Assembly (NCBI GenBank): GCA_017545865.1 | Contig: JAFWXO010000008.1 | Coordinates: forward strand, 1-64,000 | Origin: Clostridia bacterium | Lineage (GTDB): Bacteria > Bacillota > Clostridia > Christensenellales > Borkfalkiaceae | Reading direction: 5' to 3' | Length of the DNA: 64,000 nt | Shown here: one piece after another, positions 33,505 through 42,038 of the stretch | Layout of the letters: each line of letters opens with the position of its first letter | Numbering within the stretch: the stretch's first letter is position 1 | The notes under the pieces: generated by a model | What the model saw: only the letters and a program-made list of their open reading frames with translations | What the model was told of the DNA's origin: nothing | The model's database searches: none | Position numbers and translations under genes: made by a program

Positions 33505-34821
33505 TTATTCTTTTTCGTTAAGGCATGCAATACCCGGTAAAACTTTACCTTCGAAAAGTTCAAGCGATGCACCGCCACCAGTTGAAATGTGGCTCATCTT
33601 ATCAGCAAAGCCAAGTTGAGCAACTGCCGCCGCGCTATCGCCACCACCGATAATGGTAGTTGCGCCTTCCGCTTCAGCCATAGCCTTAGCAACTGCGATA
33701 GTACCTTTTGCTAAAGTGGGGTTTTCAAACACGCCCATAGGTCCGTTCCAAATAACGGTCTTAGCGTTTTTAACCTTGCTTGCGAAAAGTTCCATTGACT
33801 TAGGACCGATATCAAGACCCATCATATCAGCAGGAATCTTGTCCGCATCAACAACGGAAACTTCAATTTCAGCATCGATAGGATTTGGGAAAGACTTAGC
33901 AATAGTAGAATCAACGGGAAGAACGAGTTCTTTGCCGAGTTTTTCTGCTTTTGCAATCATTTCGTTACAGTAATCAATCTTTTCAAGGTCAACGAGCGAA
34001 GCGCCAACTTCATAACCTTTTGCCTTTAAGAAGGTGTATGCCATACCACCGCCAACGATTAAAGTATCGCATTTTTCTAAAAGGTTAGAAATAACGTTAA
34101 GCTTGTCTGCAACCTTAGCGCCACCGAGAACTGCTACGAAAGGTCTAACGGGGTTTTCAAGCGAGTCTGCCATAACTGCAAGTTCTTTTTCAATAAGGAA
34201 ACCGCAAACTGCAGTTTTAACAAGACCGTATTCAACGATAGCAGCGGTAGATGCGTGTGAACGGTGAGCAGTACCGAACGCGTCGTTAACGTAAACGTCA
34301 GCAAACGAAGCAAGTTTTTTGCAGAATTCTAAATCTTTGCCTTCTTCGCCAGCATCGAAACGAGTGTTTTCTAAAATTAAAACTTCGCCTTCTTTAAGGG
34401 CTTCAACCTTAGCGCAAGCATCCGCGCCAACGGTATCGGTTGCGAAAGTTACTTTACCGCCTAAGATTTCGTTAAGCCTATCAGCAACGGGCTTTAAAGT
34501 GAATTTTTTAATATCCTTTTTAGCCTTTTCTAAATATTCAGCGGTTGCAGCTGCTCTTTCTTCTTCAGGAAGCGCTTCAACAGCCTTCTTTTCCTTCTTG
34601 TTAAGTTTAACCTTTTCGTTAAAAATGTTGTGGGGCTTACCCATGTGTGAGCAAAGAATTACTTTCGCGCCGTTTTCCATAAGATATTTAATGGTGGGAA
34701 GCGCGCCGTTAATTCTGTTTTCGTCAGTGATAACGCCGTCTTTCATAGGAACGTTGAAATCTACTCTAACAAGGCATTTTTTACCTTTAACTTCAATGTC
34801 TTTAACAGTTAATTTATTCAT
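33505..34821 (-). CDS. pgk: Phosphoglycerate kinase with an internal insertion
   Basis: This enzyme makes ATP from 1,3-bisphosphoglycerate. The protein has 438 residues, about 40 more than usual. RVDFNVPM at 19-26, ILCSHMGKP at about 56-64, [20 protein letters not shown] and the C-terminal GGGDSAAAV and [15 protein letters not shown] are all present. The extra length is a Lys/Glu-rich segment at about residues 66-110, between the first substrate loop and LKPVADRL. It is first in the glycolytic operon, with AAGGAG before the ATG. Confidence 0.96.
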   Translation of the reverse strand: MNKLTVKDIEVKGKKCLVRVDFNVPMKDGVITDENRINGALPTIKYLMENGAKVILCSHMGKPHNIFNEKVKLNKKEKKAVEALPEEERAAATAEYLEKAKKDIKKFTLKPVADRLNEILGGKVTFATDTVGADACAKVEALKEGEVLILENTRFDAGEEGKDLEFCKKLASFADVYVNDAFGTAHRSHASTAAIVEYGLVKTAVCGFLIEKELAVMADSLENPVRPFVAVLGGAKVADKLNVISNLLEKCDTLIVGGGMAYTFLKAKGYEVGASLVDLEKIDYCNEMIAKAEKLGKELVLPVDSTIAKSFPNPIDAEIEVSVVDADKIPADMMGLDIGPKSMELFASKVKNAKTVIWNGPMGVFENPTLAKGTIAVAKAMAEAEGATTIIGGGDSAAAVAQLGFADKMSHISTGGGASLELFEGKVLPGIACLNEKE

Positions 34822-34851
34822 AGAATAACTCCTTCAAAATTTACTATTAAC

Positions 34852-34880
34852 ATTTTAGCCTTTTTTTAACGCGTTGTCAA
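34852..34880 (-). promoter_or_regulatory. Promoter of the pgk operon
   Basis: TTGACA (34880-34875), 17 bases, TAAAAT (34857-34852). The -35 overlaps the stop codon of the upstream phosphate transporter gene. Confidence 0.85.
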
Positions 34881-35899
34881 ACGATATTACCACATTTTTG
34901 AACATTTGAAGCGGTTATTCTACGTTTAGCGCCATTTTTTTGCGGTTTATCTTTAACGATTAAACTAACAAAGTTAGTAACGGGTTTTAACACGGGGAGT
35001 AAAATAACGGTTGTGAACAAGTTAAACAAGGTGTGAAAGTTTGCAATTTGGCGTTCTATTCCACCCGAAAATTTGAAAAACGCGCCTGCAATTTGCTTGC
35101 TGAATATTGATAGCGGAATAAACAGCATAATAGAGCCTAACGCGTTAAAAAAGATATTGAAAAACGCCGCGCGCCTTGCTTCAACGGGTTTATTCATCGC
35201 CGAGAAAACAACACAAATGCAAGTTCCGATATTAGCGCCGAGTATTAAAAACATACTGCTTTCAAAACTTAAAAGCCCGTTCCCAGCCAGTATTATCATA
35301 ACGCTCGTAACGGCGGAAGAACTTTGAATTATTGCCGTTATAAACAAGCCGTTAAAGAGCAGTAACGGGTGGCTTTTTACCGTGAATATTTTTCTAAACG
35401 CTTCAAAATTTTTAAAGTAGGCAACGCTATCCGACACTACGTTTAGCCCAAAAAACAGCATGCCAAACCCCGCCATCGCTCCGCCTAAAAATTGCCACTT
35501 TTCATTTTTTAAAAATGAAAGTATAAATCCTATAAACGCTATCACCGAGCCAAGCGCCGTTATATCAAAGGCGGAACTACCCGATAGCGAAACGAGTTGC
35601 GCCGTGATTGTTGTTCCTATATTCGCGCCCATAATAACCGCCGCGGCGGAATAAAAAGTCATTATCCCTTTACTTGTAAAACCAACGAGCAAAACGTTCG
35701 TTGCTATGCTCGACTGAATAGTTGCGGTTGCAAGCGCGCCCGTTAAAACGCCAGCGCACCTATTCTTAGTGCAAGCGGATAAAACCTTTTTCATTTTTTC
35801 GCCTGCAAGTTTTTCCATATTTTCGCTCATAAACTTTAAGCCGAGAAGAAAAAACGTTATACCGCCAAGAGTTAAAAAAACGTATTGTAATGCGTACAT
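34877..35899 (-). CDS. Na+/phosphate cotransporter family protein
   Basis: A membrane protein of 340 residues with two inverted halves, each carrying the QSS signature (TIQSSIATNVLLVGF and IIQSSSAVTSVMIILAG). This is the NptA/PNaS family, which couples phosphate uptake to sodium. The C-terminal PhoU-like domain found in longer relatives is missing. I prefer the ATG at 35899 (MYALQYVF) over an in-frame TTG at 35947 that lies inside a terminator. There is no ribosome site; a TATATT box stands 6 bases before the ATG but without a good -35. Confidence 0.85.
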   Translation of the reverse strand: MYALQYVFLTLGGITFFLLGLKFMSENMEKLAGEKMKKVLSACTKNRCAGVLTGALATATIQSSIATNVLLVGFTSKGIMTFYSAAAVIMGANIGTTITAQLVSLSGSSAFDITALGSVIAFIGFILSFLKNEKWQFLGGAMAGFGMLFFGLNVVSDSVAYFKNFEAFRKIFTVKSHPLLLFNGLFITAIIQSSSAVTSVMIILAGNGLLSFESSMFLILGANIGTCICVVFSAMNKPVEARRAAFFNIFFNALGSIMLFIPLSIFSKQIAGAFFKFSGGIERQIANFHTLFNLFTTVILLPVLKPVTNFVSLIVKDKPQKNGAKRRITASNVQKCGNIV

Positions 35900-35946
35900 A
35901 TAAGTAATATACTTATAAGTTTTTAAATTTATGAGTTTTAGGTACA

Positions 35947-35978
35947 AAAAAAACGGTGGAAATCTCCACCGTTTTTTT
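35947..35978. terminator. Bidirectional terminator 1 flanking the XRE/zinc-ribbon divergon
   Basis: A 14-bp stem (35947-35960 with 35965-35978), loop of four, A- and T-runs on the two sides. Nearly the same sequence occurs at 36936-36965. Confidence 0.85.
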
Positions 35979-36017
35979 GATTATTAATCGCAATAATTTA
36001 GAAAGAACATATTATCC

Positions 36018-36143
36018 TTATATTGCACGCAATAAAAGAAGTATGCTCCATAATTCACTACGAGTTATTCCCTTTGCTATCCAATCTGGACCACAGGTAA
36101 CCATTAATAAAAAGTAATGATAACCAAACAATGCAGTCATCAT
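36018..36143 (-). CDS. Possible small membrane ORF or gene remnant
   Basis: A 41-codon frame starts MMTALFGYHYFLLMVTCGPDW and ends LLLLRAI before TAA. It lies downstream of the zinc-ribbon gene in another frame. No good ribosome site is seen. It may be a decayed part of the neighbour or chance. I do not recognise it. Confidence 0.2.
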   Translation of the reverse strand: MMTALFGYHYFLLMVTCGPDWIAKGITRSELWSILLLLRAI

Positions 36144-36151
36144 AAATGCGC

Positions 36152-36637
36152 TTAAAAACTTTTCCTTTCATAACTATTTTTAGGATACTTTAACAATATC
36201 ACTGTTAATGCAATATAGGATATTAGCGCACCAGCCAATCCAAAGAATAATACGAATAAACCAGGTTTTGCAATCACGAACCAAACAAAGCCTAACCCGT
36301 ATCCAAATATCAATAAAGCGATCAAACCAAGCACAGGAACAAGACCCGAAAAAATTATTCCCAAATTTCTTTTTGATTTTGGAAAATCAGGATCTTCTTT
36401 ACCAACGTAGCCGTTACAATGCGGACAAAGTTTATCATTTTTACTTATTAACGCGCCACAATGTTTACAAATAGCGCTATCTTCGCTTTTATATATTTGA
36501 CCGTTATCAATGTTTTGCTCAACATCTACACCACTACTTTGAATATCTCTCTCCGCTTGGTTAGATAAATCAGCGCCACACTTTGCACACTTTTCCGTGT
36601 TACTATCGTTTATCGTATTACAATTCTCACAAACCAT
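36152..36637 (-). CDS. Zinc-ribbon membrane protein of unknown function
   Basis: The 161-residue protein has two zinc ribbons, CENCNTINDSNTEKCAKCG (2-20) and CKHCGALISKNDKLCPHC (about 57-74), then two hydrophobic segments (about 93-115 and 122-150). Such small double-ribbon membrane proteins are common in Clostridia and have no assigned role. It is divergent from an XRE repressor gene with shared operators, so it is probably that repressor's target. AAGGAG precedes the ATG. Confidence 0.75.
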   Translation of the reverse strand: MVCENCNTINDSNTEKCAKCGADLSNQAERDIQSSGVDVEQNIDNGQIYKSEDSAICKHCGALISKNDKLCPHCNGYVGKEDPDFPKSKRNLGIIFSGLVPVLGLIALLIFGYGLGFVWFVIAKPGLFVLFFGLAGALISYIALTVILLKYPKNSYERKSF

Positions 36638-36669
36638 AACTTCTCTCCTTGTGTTTTATATAATTATAT

Positions 36670-36713
36670 TCTCAATATTTGAGATTGTCAAGTAAAAATC
36701 TCAATTTTTGATA
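36670..36713. promoter_or_regulatory. Two operator-like palindromes between the zinc-ribbon and XRE genes
   Basis: TCTCAA-N3-TTGAGA (36670-36684) is repeated as TCTCAA-N3-TTGATA (36699-36713). The spacing is 29 bases centre to centre. They overlap a TTGTCA/TTGATA promoter-like pair for the XRE gene. Autoregulation is the simplest reading. Confidence 0.6.
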
Positions 36714-36736
36714 AACTAAAATAAAGGAGATATGAT

Positions 36737-36934
36737 ATGAGTTTTTCGGATAATCTTAAAAATTTACGCAAATCGCAAAATTTAGATCAAAAGAAACTTG
36801 CCGAAATTCTCAACGTTTCTTCTAAGACGGTTTCTCACTGGGAAACGGGCTACACTGAGCCGTCTATAAATCAACTAATTGCGATTGCAAATTATTTTGA
36901 TATAACACTTGACGAACTTATGGATAGAAAATGA
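36737..36934 (+). CDS. Small XRE-family transcriptional regulator
   Basis: A 65-residue protein consisting only of a Cro/CI helix-turn-helix domain (KLAEILNVSSKTVSHWETGYTEPS). It has no sensor domain. AAAGGAG precedes the ATG at a good distance. It is likely to repress itself and the divergent zinc-ribbon gene through the TCTCAA palindromes. A strong terminator follows. Confidence 0.88.
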   Translation: MSFSDNLKNLRKSQNLDQKKLAEILNVSSKTVSHWETGYTEPSINQLIAIANYFDITLDELMDRK

Positions 36935-36935
36935 T

Positions 36936-36965
36936 AAAAACGGTGGAAATTTCCACCGTTTTTTT
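36936..36965. terminator. Bidirectional terminator 2 flanking the XRE/zinc-ribbon divergon
   Basis: A palindrome CGGTGG-AAATTT-CCACCG with A and T runs directly after the XRE stop codon. The core differs by one base from that at 35947-35978. Confidence 0.85.
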
Positions 36966-36975
36966 ATTCCATAAC

Positions 36976-37137
36976 TTTTCGTTAACACGAAAAATATAAC
37001 TGCCAAAGCAGTTGGCGTTCGCTACGCTCGGCTACACTTTGCCACTAGGCAAAATCTCACTTACCGCAAGGTAAATATCACTTTACGCTTAGCGTAAAAT
37101 ATCACTTTTAGCCATAGGCTAAAAATACCACTAAAAA
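36976..37137. repeat. Tandem hairpin array 1 with 7-base linkers
   Basis: Perfect short hairpins follow each other: AACTGC/GCAGTT (36998-37013), TTTGCC/GGCAAA (37038-37053), TTACC/GGTAA (37061-37074), TTTACGC/GCGTAAA (37082-37098) and TTTTAGCC/GGCTAAAA (37106-37124), with loops of 3-4 bases. The linkers after the last four are ATCTCAC, ATATCAC, ATATCAC and ATACCAC. Stems differ in sequence and length, whereas linkers are constant. It does not code and is not a CRISPR (no long repeat, no unique spacers). It lies downstream of trmL and the XRE gene, which converge here. Confidence 0.85.
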
Positions 37138-37160
37138 AGACGGGACAACCCGCCTTTTTT
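37136..37160 (-). terminator. Terminator of trmL
   Basis: GGCGGG-TTGT-CCCGTC with one G-U pair (37154-37139) and six T on the minus strand. It abuts the hairpin array. Confidence 0.8.
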
Positions 37161-37657
37161 TAATCTTCTCTACCAGTTAAATGCCCAACTTCGTTAAGCC
37201 CTTCAAAATCGTTTTGGCGAAGCGCCTCGTAAACGGTTAAGGCAACGGAGTTTGAAAGGTTTAAACTCCTTAAATTACCAAGCATGGGAATACGCAAAGT
37301 GCTATCGTAATTTTCCTTTAAAAGTGGCTCTGGAAGACCGTGAGATTCCTTGCCGAAAATTAGATAGTCACCATCACAAAACTTGGCGTCGCTATACACT
37401 TTTTGACCTTTGGTTGACATAAAGTAAAAGCTGCCCTTTCCTTTATTTTTATCGTAAAAATCTTGCCAAGAATCGTAATAGTGAACGTCTAAATACTGCC
37501 AGTAATCAAGCCCTGCTCTTTTCAAGTGCTTGTCCGAAAGTTCAAACCCAAAGGGTTTTATCATGTGAAGCGAACTGCCCGTTGCCGCGCAAGTTCTTGA
37601 AATATTGCCCGTGTTTTGTGGAATTTCAGGCTCTAAAAGTACAACGTTAATTTTCAT
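37160..37657 (-). CDS. trmL: tRNA (cytidine/uridine-34-2'-O)-methyltransferase TrmL
   Basis: A SPOUT-class enzyme of 165 residues that methylates the wobble ribose of tRNA-Leu isoacceptors. LLEPEIPQNTGNISRTCAA at the start, GKESHGLPE and IPMLGNLRSLNLSNSVAL at the knot are diagnostic. I chose the ATG at 37657 with AAAGGA in front; an in-frame GTG at 37678 overlaps the previous gene. It ends the unit that contains spoVB-like, mazG, dusB and the nitrilase-like gene. Confidence 0.93.
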   Translation of the reverse strand: MKINVVLLEPEIPQNTGNISRTCAATGSSLHMIKPFGFELSDKHLKRAGLDYWQYLDVHYYDSWQDFYDKNKGKGSFYFMSTKGQKVYSDAKFCDGDYLIFGKESHGLPEPLLKENYDSTLRIPMLGNLRSLNLSNSVALTVYEALRQNDFEGLNEVGHLTGRED

Positions 37658-37661
37658 TTTG

Positions 37662-38318
37662 TTAATCCTTTCCCCCACGGCGTTTAATTTTCGTTAAAAC
37701 GTATTGCCGTTTTACGGGGATTATCAAGTTTGATTTTGCTTCCACGCTCTTTCCTACGATTTCGCCTTGGCTATCCGATGCGATAACGCTATTTTTCGTT
37801 ACGAGTAGCGTTGCAACGCCGAATAAATAGGCGTATGCCCGAACGAGAAAGTTATGCTGATTTTTTTCATCTTCAGGCGAAATCATAACGATTAAGTCCG
37901 CGTCGCATAGTGACATTGACTTCACCGCTTCAAAGTTTTTAATATCTTCTGCTATGATTAGCCCTATTTTGCACGCCGACGTTTGATAAACTTTATAACT
38001 TCCGCCACCCTGATAAGCGCTCCCATCATAACCCAAAACGCAATCGGAAATACCTAAAAGTTTACCCCTATCCGAAATAACTGCGGACTTTTTGAGTATT
38101 CCGTAATTATCCGTTATTGCGCCCGCAATCACAACGCCACCCGTTTTTTTAGAGTGAGCGCTAAGTTTTGGAAGTTTGCTCTCAACACCTGAAAGTTCGC
38201 TTTTGTAACTTACTTTTCCAAGCGAATTAAAGCCGTAAACTGAAATTTGAAAGTCTTGTTTTTCGCTTTCATTAGCGTTTGGCAACGCATTTTTAATATC
38301 GGCAAATACTTTAAGCAT
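37662..38318 (-). CDS. Nitrilase-superfamily-like protein lacking the catalytic cysteine
   Basis: The 218-residue protein resembles a shortened carbon-nitrogen hydrolase. GGVVIAGAITDNYGILKKSAVISDRGKLLGISD and KIGLIIAEDIKNFEAVKSMSLCDADLIVMIS align with the core, but the expected cysteine after the KIGxxI strand is replaced (IIAED), and the N-terminal part is short. It is therefore probably not a nitrilase or amidase in activity. It may be a regulator or a decaying gene, though the frame is intact and its codon use matches its neighbours. It lies between dusB and trmL. Confidence 0.6.
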   Translation of the reverse strand: MLKVFADIKNALPNANESEKQDFQISVYGFNSLGKVSYKSELSGVESKLPKLSAHSKKTGGVVIAGAITDNYGILKKSAVISDRGKLLGISDCVLGYDGSAYQGGGSYKVYQTSACKIGLIIAEDIKNFEAVKSMSLCDADLIVMISPEDEKNQHNFLVRAYAYLFGVATLLVTKNSVIASDSQGEIVGKSVEAKSNLIIPVKRQYVLTKIKRRGGKD

Positions 38319-38364
38319 AGATAACCCCTATACTTATAATAGTTACCTAAGAGCTTAAAAGTTC

Positions 38365-39306
38365 CTATTTAACTGCGGATAGTAAAATTTCTTTAACTTC
38401 GCTAATATCAAGCGACTTAAAAACTTGTTCTTTAAGTTTTTTACCGCCGTTTATTCCTTTGAGATAATACGCCGCTTGCTTTCTAAAAATAACCGCCGAA
38501 CGCTCGCTACCGTAACGCTTACTAAGCCTATCGATTTGAATACTTACTAAATCAGCTATGGAATAACCGCAACTAACGCCTAAAATCTCTTGGAATATAA
38601 GCGGGTTTTCGAGCGCGCCACGGGCTACCATAACACCGTCCGCCCCCGTTTTTTCCATTAAAATTTCCGCATCTTCTTTGCTAAATATTCCACCGTTTGC
38701 AATAACGGGAATAGAAACGGCGTTCTTCGCCTTTTCAATCTCTACAAAATTAACTTCGCCGTTATAATAGTTTTCTCTAACCCTACCGTGAACGGTTAAC
38801 ATACTTGCGCCCGCGCCTTCTACCATACGCGCAAACTCTCTAGTAACGTAATCGTTTTCAGTTAGCCCTATTCTAATTTTAACGGAAACGGGCTTACCGC
38901 ATTTTGCAACGGAAGATATAACTTTTTCCGCTTGCAACAAGTCTTTAAGAAGGGCGCTACCTTCGTTATTGTTATAAATTTTAGGAACGGGGCAACCCAT
39001 ATTGATATCTATGATATCAAATTTTGCTAAATGCTCTGACTTAGCAATCTCGCCCATGATAGTTTCATCCGAGCCGAATATTTGAACTGCTTTTAACTTT
39101 TCGGTATCGTAAGTATGCAAGAGTTCTACGGACTGCTCAGGCGTGTATTTAAGCCCTTTGCAACTAACCATTTCGGTAAAGCAAAGCCCTGCGCCTGCCA
39201 AAGAACAAACTTCCCGCATAGCCGAATCTGAAAAGCCTGCAAGCGGAGCAAAAAAGACGTTGTTAGGCGTTTCAACCCCGCCTATTTTTATCTTTTTAAT
39301 CTTCAT
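38365..39306 (-). CDS. dusB: tRNA-dihydrouridine synthase
   Basis: A 313-residue flavoenzyme that reduces uridines in tRNA. The FMN barrel has FFAPLAGFSDSAMRE at the start, DINMGCPVPKIYNNNEGSALL with the catalytic cysteine at about 98, VSVKIRIG, VHGRVRENYYNG and VIANGGIFS. It matches the DusB group. Its ATG overlaps the end of the mazG gene by 11 bases, with a ribosome site inside that gene. Confidence 0.94.
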   Translation of the reverse strand: MKIKKIKIGGVETPNNVFFAPLAGFSDSAMREVCSLAGAGLCFTEMVSCKGLKYTPEQSVELLHTYDTEKLKAVQIFGSDETIMGEIAKSEHLAKFDIIDINMGCPVPKIYNNNEGSALLKDLLQAEKVISSVAKCGKPVSVKIRIGLTENDYVTREFARMVEGAGASMLTVHGRVRENYYNGEVNFVEIEKAKNAVSIPVIANGGIFSKEDAEILMEKTGADGVMVARGALENPLIFQEILGVSCGYSIADLVSIQIDRLSKRYGSERSAVIFRKQAAYYLKGINGGKKLKEQVFKSLDISEVKEILLSAVK

Positions 39307-40714
39307 CTCTCTTTACCTTTTCGTAAATTTTATCAAGTTCGTTAAGATTTAAGTCGGTTAGCGATTTTCCGCTTTTTAAAACTTCGTTTTCCATAAGCGA
39401 AAACCTATTTATAAACTTTTCAGTTGAACGGGAAAGAGCAATCTCACCGTCAACGCCTAAAAGCCTAACGCAGTTAACGGCGCTAAACAAAACGTCACCA
39501 CACTCTTTTTCTATCTCTACACAATCTCCGCTTAATTTTGCAGTTTTAAGTTCTTCTATTTCTTCGTTTAACTTTGAAAGAGCGTCTTCAAACTTTTCAA
39601 AGTCAAAACCGTATTTTTTAGCCCTTTTGCCCACCTTTTCAGCGCGCATAATAGACGGCATTGCGCTCGGCACTGACTTTAAGTATTCAGTTGCCGTTTC
39701 AAAGCCTTTTTCAGTGATTTTATTATTGTTCCAAACGGATAACGCGTCGCTTGCTTTTACCGCCTTATCCCCACCGAAAACGTGAGTGTGGCGGGATATT
39801 AGTTTTGAGCAAATCCCACTCAAAACGTCGTTTCGATTATATCTATAACCTTCTTCGCCGAAAATAACGTAAAAAGCCGATTGTAAGATAAGGTCGCCCG
39901 TTTCTTCAATAATCTGCTCGTCGTCTTCCTTTTCAACGGCGTCAACGAGTTCGTAGGCTTCTTCAATAACGTTTTTAAGTATGGTTTTTTCAGTTTGTTC
40001 TCTATCCCACGGGCAACCGTTAGGAGCGCGCAAGATTTCTAAGATTTTAAGTAAATCGTTGAAGTCAAACCTTTCCTTTTCAACGAGCGGAAGGCTTGGA
40101 ATATATAAACAAGTTGAATAATCGTAATTTTTAAGCCTATCAAGTTCGTAAAGTTTAATCTTTTTAACGCCGTTATTAGAAGTGATAAAAGCGGTTATTT
40201 CTTCGCCGAAACGATCGGTTAAACTGAGTTTTAACTGGGATGCAAGCATAAACCCGTCAATCGCGGTAACAACGAGCGGTAAAGAGAGATTTGCCGTGTT
40301 TAAATCGTATGCGGAAGCGCAAGTGAAACTCGGCTCGATAACCCCCGCTCTTTGCAAGCACTTGTTGGCGTGCGAAAGCCCCGATACAACTTTAACGTTC
40401 TTTGCCCTTTTTAAGATATACTTAACGGAATTATCTTCTTGAGAAGACCCGTCAACAAGATATAAAACGGGCGTTTCTTTCGCTAAAGCCAAAATTTCTT
40501 TGCCAAGGTTAGCGTTTAAAGTATCGAAATTTCTACTCTTTAAATAAACGCTATCAAGCGTTTTGATCTTAGGGTATTTTTGCGTTAAGAGTTTAACGCT
40601 AAGCGCTTCGCCCGTTCTTGCAACTACAACGGCGTGGCTTTTGATAAGTTGTTCAGTAACAAGGGGAAGGTCAAACTCATCAACCCCGAGCCCCACAACG
40701 ATTATTTCGTTCAT
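39296..40714 (-). CDS. mazG: YabN-like methylase-domain/MazG NTP pyrophosphohydrolase fusion
   Basis: The 472-residue protein has an N-terminal tetrapyrrole methylase-like domain (about 1-210, opening EIIVVGLGVDEFD) and a C-terminal MazG domain (about 220-472) with GCPWDREQTEKTILKNVIEEAYELVDAV and the metal-binding EETGDLILQ. MazG domains hydrolyse NTPs, often damaged ones. This fusion next to a SpoVB-like gene is the YabN arrangement of Bacillus. The methylase-like half is diverged, and its activity is doubtful. It overlaps the spoVB-like gene by 35 bases. Confidence 0.9.
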   Translation of the reverse strand: MNEIIVVGLGVDEFDLPLVTEQLIKSHAVVVARTGEALSVKLLTQKYPKIKTLDSVYLKSRNFDTLNANLGKEILALAKETPVLYLVDGSSQEDNSVKYILKRAKNVKVVSGLSHANKCLQRAGVIEPSFTCASAYDLNTANLSLPLVVTAIDGFMLASQLKLSLTDRFGEEITAFITSNNGVKKIKLYELDRLKNYDYSTCLYIPSLPLVEKERFDFNDLLKILEILRAPNGCPWDREQTEKTILKNVIEEAYELVDAVEKEDDEQIIEETGDLILQSAFYVIFGEEGYRYNRNDVLSGICSKLISRHTHVFGGDKAVKASDALSVWNNNKITEKGFETATEYLKSVPSAMPSIMRAEKVGKRAKKYGFDFEKFEDALSKLNEEIEELKTAKLSGDCVEIEKECGDVLFSAVNCVRLLGVDGEIALSRSTEKFINRFSLMENEVLKSGKSLTDLNLNELDKIYEKVKRDED

Positions 40715-42002
40715 ATTCTACCTTCGTTTTACTGTCGTTATTTATAATATATCTTAAATTTAAAAAAGACGCAACCAAATAACAAAAAATATCCCCGTAT
40801 ATCGCTCCGAAAATATTTATTTTCGGATTTTGCAAAAGAATAACGGTTATTATAATTTTTATAACCCCGCCTACTATTCCGCTTTTTAAACTTACTTTAA
40901 ATTTACCAAGAGCGTTCGCTATTGCCACGCTTGACTGGTAAAAGGATAGCGAAATAACCGTTATTGAAGAAGTTTTTAGCATTTTTACAAGCAAACTTTT
41001 ATTCTCGCTTGATAATCCGCCGTATAAAACCTTAACGGCAAAACCTGAAAACAAATAAACCAAAACTGCAAAAATAACCGATAACGTTAGCGTTAAGCCG
41101 AGCGTTAAAACGGTTTTTTTATCAAAATTTTCTCCACTTTTTTTAAGGCGAGAAATTATAGGAATTGAAGTTACGGCGAGCGCGTAACAAACGGCGACTG
41201 GCATACTTATTAAAGACTCAACTGCGCCCGTTAAAAGCCCGTATAGTTCCGTGGCGTTTGACAGATAGCCTTTTAAAATATTTATTATCAAAAAACTATC
41301 AAGGGTTCGGATAAGGGGAATTATAAGCGTTACCGCCATCATCGGAATAACCGTTTTATAAACGAAGGAATAGTTGCTAACTTTTACGTTTAAAAGGCTT
41401 GTTACCGCCCTTGATTTAACTATAAAGTAAATTAGCGTTACCCCTTCGGATACGGTTACCGCCAAAACGGCAAGGCTTGCCATAACAACCGCATCGCCTT
41501 TAATTAAAAAACAAAGCAGTAGCCCAACAGTAAGTTTAACAGATTGTTCTAATATCTGCGAAATTGCCGTTGGCTTCATATTTGAAAAACCTTGATAATA
41601 ACCCCTAAAACAAGAAATTGCGCTTACGATTACTACCGACGGGGCAAGCAAAGAATAGCAAACACCCGCGTTTTTATCACCTTGTAAAAGCGCTATTTTG
41701 TTGGCGAACACCACCATTACAAACGTTAAAATAAGCCCCACCGTCGTAAAAAATTTAAGCGACGTTTTTAGCACTTCTTTCCCGTCTTTTCCTTCCGCTA
41801 TAAGTTTTGAAATACCTGCAGGAACACCCGTTGAAGAAAAGGTTAAAAGCACGGAATATAGCGGAAAAACCATTTGGTAAAGCCCTATCCCCTTTGCGCC
41901 TAATAAGTTTGTTAAAGGTATTCTATAAATCGCGCCTAAAAGTTTTGTTAGCACTCCGCCAACCGATAAAATAAGCGCGCCTTTTATCATAGTTTTACTC
42001 AT
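40680..42002 (-). CDS. SpoVB/MurJ-like polysaccharide flippase
   Basis: A membrane protein of 440 residues with about twelve to fourteen helices, of the MOP superfamily. The N-terminal GALILSVGGVLTKLLGAIYRIPLTNLLGAKGIGLYQ is characteristic of the stage V sporulation protein B group, which flips lipid-linked wall precursors. The neighbour with YabN/MazG supports this. No ribosome site is visible, and a promoter-like pair ends 6 bases before the ATG. The 3' end overlaps mazG by 35 bases. Confidence 0.87.
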   Translation of the reverse strand: MSKTMIKGALILSVGGVLTKLLGAIYRIPLTNLLGAKGIGLYQMVFPLYSVLLTFSSTGVPAGISKLIAEGKDGKEVLKTSLKFFTTVGLILTFVMVVFANKIALLQGDKNAGVCYSLLAPSVVIVSAISCFRGYYQGFSNMKPTAISQILEQSVKLTVGLLLCFLIKGDAVVMASLAVLAVTVSEGVTLIYFIVKSRAVTSLLNVKVSNYSFVYKTVIPMMAVTLIIPLIRTLDSFLIINILKGYLSNATELYGLLTGAVESLISMPVAVCYALAVTSIPIISRLKKSGENFDKKTVLTLGLTLTLSVIFAVLVYLFSGFAVKVLYGGLSSENKSLLVKMLKTSSITVISLSFYQSSVAIANALGKFKVSLKSGIVGGVIKIIITVILLQNPKINIFGAIYGDIFCYLVASFLNLRYIINNDSKTKVEYERNNRCGARG

Positions 42003-42008
42003 AAAATA

Positions 42009-42038
42009 AGTTTAGGTAAAACTACGTTTTATATACAA
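42009..42038 (-). promoter_or_regulatory. Promoter of the spoVB-like unit, predicted leaderless
   Basis: TTGTAT (42038-42033), 18 bases, TAAACT (42014-42009), then 6 bases to the ATG. Confidence 0.5.

Noticed and set aside
36976..37137. CRISPR array
   Set aside because: There are no 23-50 base direct repeats with unique spacers. The constant part is only about 7 bases, and the variable parts are self-complementary. No cas genes are near.
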